DNA of 64,000 nt from Monosiga brevicollis MX1 (taxonomy: Eukaryota > Opisthokonta > Choanoflagellata > Craspedida > Salpingoecidae). Made by a program: the position numbers and the translations under genes. Location of the stretch: assembly GCF_000002865.3 (NCBI RefSeq), contig NW_001865056.1, forward strand, positions 62,468 to 126,467, given 5' to 3'. Each line of letters starts with the position of its first letter. Position 1 is the stretch's first letter. Shown here one piece after another: positions 58,658-64,000 of the stretch. Below the pieces are notes generated by a model. The model was not told where the DNA came from and searched no databases. It saw only the letters and a list, made by a program, of their open reading frames with translations.

Positions 58658-59124
58658 TGTATATTTAAAATTTCGGCAAGGCGCGCTGTCGAAGAAACTG
58701 TACGTGCAAATGGCAGCCACCCAAGATGGCGACGACAGCCAAGGGCGCCACCAGCTAGCCTCAGTTTGCCATGACCTGCGTCGGGCCGATCGCTACAAGA
58801 AGGGGGTTGCTTTGACGTATCATCATGTTTTGGACGAACCCACGAAGCGCCTAAAACGAGTGTGCCTTCTTGTATGGGGATGTCATTGTCGTGCAACACC
58901 GACCGCAACACATGTCACGTCCACCGCAGCTGCTCCATGATGTGTCTGGGTGCTTGGTCTCGTTTGGTCTGATCGGGGGGAAAGAGCTCGTTCGGGCGCG
59001 CGTATGTGCTCCTGGGTGAGACCTTGAAGGCGCGCAGCTACGACAACAACACCAGCCAGCCCGCGCGCTGGCGACGAAACCTTGGCGGCCCACAGTCACA
59101 GCTGCAAGAAGTCAGCGTGCGCGC

Positions 59125-59304
59125 GAGAGAGAGAGAGAGTTTGAGAGAGAGAGAGGGTTTGAGAGTTTGAGAGAGAGAGAGTTTGAGAGAGAGAGAGTTT
59201 GAGAGAGAGCGAAAGCGAGAGAGAGGGTTTGAGAGAGAGAGAGAGTTTGTTAGAGAGAGTTTGAGAGAGAGAGAGTTTGTTAGAGAGAGTTTGAGAGAGT
59301 TTGA
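59125..59304. repeat. (GAGAGAGAGTTT)n minisatellite
   Basis: About a dozen units of GAGAGAGAG separated by GTTTGA, with occasional GTTTGTTA variants. Confidence 0.95.
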
Positions 59305-60273
59305 AACACAAAAAAATTAGACACGCTTTGTTTATTGCATAAAACGAGGATGACATTGCTCCCTCTAACTGATGCCCGTAGATGTGTCCTTGCCTCTCCA
59401 TGTGCGTCTTGGTCAGCTTTCACCTCTCAGATCCCCTTACATTTCCTACTATTTCCACACTCTTGCTCCTGCGAGCCATCACCACCTCTGTCGCCCATCC
59501 TCTCCCAGCGTCCATCTCTGTAAATTCATGCTCCCCCAAGCCCTGTCTCTACCCCTATTGTTCCTCCTCCTGCCCTGCATTTTCTCTCTTTTCAGTGTCA
59601 GCTGTCATTCTCTCTCTCTCTCTCTCACTCACTGTGTGTGTGTCGGCGGCTTTGGGGGTCGCCTTTGAGGGGCTCGTACACACGGCCGTCCGTCCCGTCT
59701 CGCGGGCTAGCTTGACGCGCGGGAGCGGCGCTTGTTTTGCCATTCTACTGGTCTCCTGGCTGGGGTTGGATCGACGGAGTGATTAGGTTGGTTGCCACAC
59801 ACAGACACATGTGCCGCTGCCATGGTGGTTGGTGGGAAGGTGGGGGGGGGGGGGAGGTACTCGTGAGCGGGTCACTGCCACGAGCTGCCAGTGGCATGCT
59901 TGGTTGCCAGCAGGGCGCGCGCTCGTGTTGTGCATACCTCCCGCCTCCCTTTTGATGTACTGAGACCATGGTCTGCTGTACACGCCTGGGTTTTTGCTTT
60001 CACACTTGCCACATGTGCTGCCCTGTTGGAAGCACACACTGTGCCGAAAACGCCGCAGTGTGCTTATCATGCCAAATGGCGCTTCGCCTCGCGCCTCTCG
60101 CTGCCTTGCAAGGCTCAACTGCCTCTGCAAGCACTCACTGCCTCTGCGCCTGACGTTCTCCTTGCCCTCCGCCATCCGCCCTCCAGCTCGTAGGACTCCA
60201 CAGTCATTCCCCGGGCTTCTGCCCCCCTCCCCCCACTTTCTGATAAACGCCAAACCTGGTGCTAGCCAACAGG

Positions 60274-62934
60274 ATGGCATTACGGGCTGTTCATCGCGGC
60301 TTGCGCTGGCGATCATCGAGCCGCCATACCTGGCCGCTCGGCGTCAGCATTGACCGCGAGTCACACGAGAAGCACCATTGCTGTGCTGCCACCCAAACTC
60401 CGGCCCGCCAGCTGGCCAGTTGGTCCAGCGGCCGCGTGCCCACTGATCTCTGGCACCCTCAAGGTCTCAGCAGGTACCAGGCTGAGCTCGTGCCTGGCTA
60501 TTACCGCCAGCTCCACACCGCTGCTGCCCGCTATCAAGCCTTGAGCAACGATGAGCGGCGAAAGCTCATTGTCGAAATTGACGCCCAAGAGTCCAAGGTC
60601 TGGCCTCTTGTTTCCCATCTTACAAAAGTAGAGGAGGAAGGCTGGTCCATCCCGTCATTTCTTGGCATGAGGTCAGCCTCCACGTTCGCGATTGACAGGC
60701 ATGATTGCTGCTACATAGGTCGAGCAATCGCTCAAGCAACTCCTCACCCAGAAGCTCAAGGAGCAAAAGAATCCCAGCTATCAATTTGTTATCGACAAGC
60801 GCGTACGGCCCTGCCCCACAACATCCCGTGCATCCAGCTTCTCGCTGCCCACAGCCCTTCTGCCTTTTCACAAAAACTGAAAGAAGAAAGAAAGAAGACA
60901 ACACCCAGAGCCAACCCAACATGCAATGGCGCCTGCCTGACAGTGACCCACGTTTGTAGGCTCATGATGCACTGCGTAAGCAACAAGAGGTTGCCCAAGC
61001 CCCTTGGTACCAGCGCTTGCATACCAAGCAGGTTAGTTAATCTCCCACGCGCTTCAAATTGACACGCTGGCCCTGACCACGACCCCGTGCGTTTGGGACC
61101 TAGTTTTGGATTGAGAGCTGGGGCAAGGCCAAGCACGAGTTTCAACATTACAAGGCCGGCTTTCAGGTTTGATGACTACCTCGCATCCTTGCATGTCCTC
61201 GTGTGCTTTTGCCATTTGGTCTTTCAGTTGCATTCTCATGTTGATTGGCGTCCTTGGTGCGGCCTTCCTTGGCGACACAGCTCCTCTGGGCCGACATGAA
61301 GATTGCTGGCCGTTTAATGGGCAAGGTTGTGCGCGGTCATCCGCTCACTCGCCGTGAACGGCGCCAGGTCTGTCCCGCATGCGGTTGCCTTTTGGCCTCC
61401 CTCTGTTTGGTTTTGCCTTGCTGCCCACGAAATATTCGAGGCTACTTTCTCATGACACACACTGCTCGTGCCGTGTATCGCACCAATGTTCTTTTTTTTT
61501 TTTTTTTTTTTTTGTCTCCATAGCTGGTCCGCACCATGTCAGACCTGTTCCGACTGCTCCCCTTTAGCGTTTTCATCATCGTGCCGGGCATGGAGTTTAC
61601 CCTTCCCTTTTTTATCCGCATCTTCCCTGGCATGCTGCCTTCTCAATTTCAAGATGCCAAATCCAAGGTTCCTCGCGCTCAAAGTCTTTGCGGGCAATCC
61701 GGTCATGGCGGCTCCTTTGCATGCCGTCCGCTTACGCCGTTTGCTTGCCCCGGCTGGTCACCGTTCCCACAGGAGGATCGTCTCAAGGCTCAGCTCAAGG
61801 TTCGCCTGGACGTGGCCAAGTTTCTGCAAGAGGTGGGTCAAGGCGTTTTCCCTCTTCGGTTTCCTTTCCTTGCCCCCTTGTTGACTCTTTTGAATCTCAG
61901 GAATCATTTTCTTACCACCTGTCTCTGGCTTCCTCAGACTGCCGAGGACATGGCAGTCAAGCGCAAAAAGGCTGCTGGAGACGACGATCAACCTACCCTG
62001 CATCAGGAGTTTGGCCAATTTCTGGCCAAGGTTCATCCCATGCACCGCCGACCCGCCTGAGCCATATTCCTTTTTTTCCCCCCTCACACTGTCACTCATG
62101 TCATTCGTTTTTCTTGCTTGCTGTTTTCTATTTGACCCGTATTCCAATTTGTCGTTGACAGTACCGTGACAAGGGCTACGTCAGCACCCAAGAAATTCTG
62201 CGCTTTGCTCCCCTCTTTCGCGATGAGATGACACTGGATAGCATGGACCTGCCCCAACTTAAGGCCATGTGCAAGCTGCTCAGCCTCGAGCCGTATGTCA
62301 TGCTGCCCGTCTCCTCGTGTGCCGGTCCGCTTGCTCTATATGGATTTAATCGCCTTTACTGAGCCGCTCCCACTTCTCATGCGTCTCGTTCGATTGGGTA
62401 CAGTGTGGGCAACAGCACCATCTTGCGCTTTCGTCTGCGTTTGCGTCTTCAGCAGATCCGGGCCGACGATCAGGACATTGCACGGGAGGGCATTGAGAAC
62501 TTGTCCATCCTCGAGCTGCAAGCCGCCTGCCGTGAACGTGGCATGCGTGCCATCGGCATTAGCGAGGCCTCGCTGCGAGATCGCCTTCAGGTCAGCAGCA
62601 AGTGCCACGCAATTCGGACGGCCCACTCTCTCCTCCTGCACCCATCTTTGCTCGATGCGAAGAGGTCGCTCACATACTTCACAACTTCTGTTACAGCAAT
62701 GGCTTGATCTCCATATCAAGCACAACGTTCCTGTTACTTTGCTCCTCATGAGCCGTGTGCTCTACTTGCCCGAGAACGTGCCCGAATTTGAGCGCGTCCG
62801 TGCCGTTGTGGAAGGCCTGCCCCGTACGTATCTGGCTGGCTCGTGTGCTGTGGGGTTCTGCCACGTTATGTCTCCGCCTCGCCTCGCGCCCGGGCTTCAA
62901 GCCTGCAGCCACCAAAGTCTATTCTTGTCCCTGA

Positions 62935-62988
<54 letters not shown>

Positions 62989-64000
62989 TTTTTTTTTTTT
63001 GGTGCGTTTTCCAACATTTGTGTTGTCCACACGTCTGCAGAGGCACTCTTGGAGCAAGTCAAGGTGGAGGTGCTCGAGGCCGAGGGCTTTGACGTTGATG
63101 CTAAGCTGCGCCTGCAAATCATTGCTCTCGAGGAAGCCAAGATTCAACTGGAAAATGATGAGGTTTGTTGTCTTGCTGCTTCCCCGATGTCCTTTGAGCC
63201 ACACGCTTTGCTTACATACATACACCCAAAGGCCGCCTGCCCAGCACCTGCCTTTGGCTCTTCTCATGTGATCACCTCTTTTGTTGAATGCCGCCTAGCG
63301 CAAGCGCGAGGAGGAGCGCAAAAAGTCTGAGCAAGTTACGGATTCGACCGCCAAGGACAAGGACAAGGACAAGGAAAAGGGCCAGGAAAAGGAAAAGGAG
63401 GAGAAGTCTGCACAGGCACCCCAACAGGCTGCTTCTGGCTCCACCCCATCTACGGCAGAGCAGTCAAAGATGGCCAAGGCCTCTGCCCAAGATCGCGAAC
63501 TGCGCGACGATGCGCCCGTCATGGACGCCTCCGCGCCTTCCGATGTGGATCTTTCGCAAGCTGTGCCTTCCACCTCATCGTCGGCGACAAGCACCCCTAC
63601 CCCCGCGGCATCTGGCGAGACAGCCAAGCCTGCCAAGGGCGAAAAGCGCAAGGCCGAGCCACTGACTCTGGCCGACTGTGTGGACCTGGCCCTGGTTGTA
63701 TCTCGCATGTCTGGCCACAAGGACGTTTCGACCGAGTTCCTGAAGCTCAAGGAAGAAGTTGAGGAGCATCGTGAGGTGAGCTTGGCTAACAATGCCGACT
63801 CCTTGATTGCCTCAGCTCTCTGTTGCTGTTGACCTTCTACATCAGCTCACCTTCAACATTTCGCTTGACATTATGTCTTTGCTTGCCTGTGATCATTTAC
63901 TCCCAAGGACGTGGCCGATCTGCAAAGCCAATCCCAAGACGAGCTGGCCGTCCTACCCGTTTCCCAAACGCTGTCGGCCCGCGTTGAGCGAATGCTCAGC
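60274..64000 (+). CDS. LETM1: LETM1 mitochondrial inner-membrane cation exchanger (3' end beyond window)
   Basis: Fourteen exons join in phase: 60274-60597, 60719-60802, 60960-61031, 61104-61166, 61281-61367, 61524-61667, 61773-61832, 61938-62030, 62162-62292, 62404-62590, 62697-62823, 63041-63162, 63299-63775 and 63908 onward. The N-terminus MALRAVHRGLRWRSSSRHTW is Arg-rich, a mitochondrial presequence. The LETM core is clear: LLWADMKIAGRLMGKVVRGH, LTRRERRQLVRTMSDLFRLL, then one membrane helix PFSVFIIVPGMEFTLPFFIR with IFPGMLPSQF, and the ribosome-binding-like region LRFRLRLRLQQIRADDQDIA, GIENLSILELQAACRERGMR, QWLDLHIKHNVPVTLLLMSR. Then coiled coil, a charged Lys/Glu and Ser/Thr/Pro linker, and further coiled coil. 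LETM1 exchanges K+ or Ca2+ for protons across the inner membrane and shapes cristae. The window ends in an open exon. Confidence 0.97.
62939..63000. repeat. (CT)n plus poly-T polypyrimidine tract in a LETM1 intron
   Basis: About 20 CT units followed by 20 T bases, 40 bases before the acceptor of exon 12 (63041). Confidence 0.95.

Larger units (their letters stand above)
58332..60273. other. spacer between ARL3 copy 2 and LETM1
   Basis: Contains a (GT)n run at 58562-58594, an AT-rich patch with a dyad (58605-58680), a possible short exon from 58710 (MAATQDGDDSQG to TKRLKR before a GTGTGC donor; unsupported by family), a GAGAGAGTTT array (59125-59304), and CT-rich sequence up to LETM1. No gene is firmly supported. 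Confidence 0.5.

Noticed and set aside
58710-59100. A possible short gene starting MAATQDGDDSQGRHQLASVC
   Set aside because: Looks like real codon use for about 50 residues with a donor after it, but the next exon and the family are unclear.
60274-64000. Clustering of mitochondrial genes (HemW, mitoferrin, LETM1, NMNAT) as a functional cluster
   Set aside because: They are separated by unrelated genes in mixed orientation; chance is enough to explain it.

Overview
The window looks like nuclear DNA of a unicellular relative of animals, most likely a choanoflagellate of the Monosiga type (inference). Reasons: genes broken by many short GT-AG introns, mostly about 80-250 bases; frequent (CA)n, (GT)n and (CT)n tracts in introns and between genes; fairly GC-rich coding sequence; and animal-type genes side by side (a DRC9/IQCG-like axonemal protein, an ELAPOR/KIAA1324-like receptor, ALDH16A1, mitoferrin, ING, ARL3, LSM6). 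No bacterial operons, rRNA, tRNA or CRISPR were seen. Two 50-base N gaps, both next to poly-G in introns, show a draft assembly.

Layout. 1-1783 (+) DRC9/IQCG-like coiled-coil IQ protein. 2040-3660 (+) an unresolved beta-propeller-like gene. 4000-8050 no supported gene. 8053-9332 (+) divergent forkhead protein 1. 9978-12054 (-) HemW/RSAD1 radical-SAM protein, divergent from 12520-14031 (+) NMN adenylyltransferase. 14402-14813 a long (CA)n array. 15140-21295 (+) ELAPOR-like receptor. 22661-23999 (+) ProC-fold reductase. 24666-28979 (-) ALDH16A1. 31833-32948 (-) intronless forkhead paralogue 2. 35802-40927 (-) exocyst Sec15, divergent from 41832-44913 (+) splicing factor SLU7, followed by 45585-47576 (+) biotin-protein ligase. 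48171-50045 (-) mitoferrin. 51813-52413 (+) LSM6. 53121-54432 (-) ING-type PHD protein. 55267-56447 and 57149-58331 (+) a tandem pair of ARL3 GTPases. 60274-64000 (+) LETM1, running off the window.

The genes do not form one pathway. Several products act in or for mitochondria (HemW/RSAD1, mitoferrin, LETM1, possibly NMNAT and the biotin ligase), two work on mRNA (SLU7, LSM6) and two on flagellum or cilium biology (DRC9-like, ARL3). The points most worth a second look are the two forkhead-like proteins with matching changes in the DNA-recognition helix, the ARL3 tandem duplication with a start codon isolated in its own exon and a small inversion in the 3' flank, and an extra membrane-proximal domain in the ELAPOR homologue.
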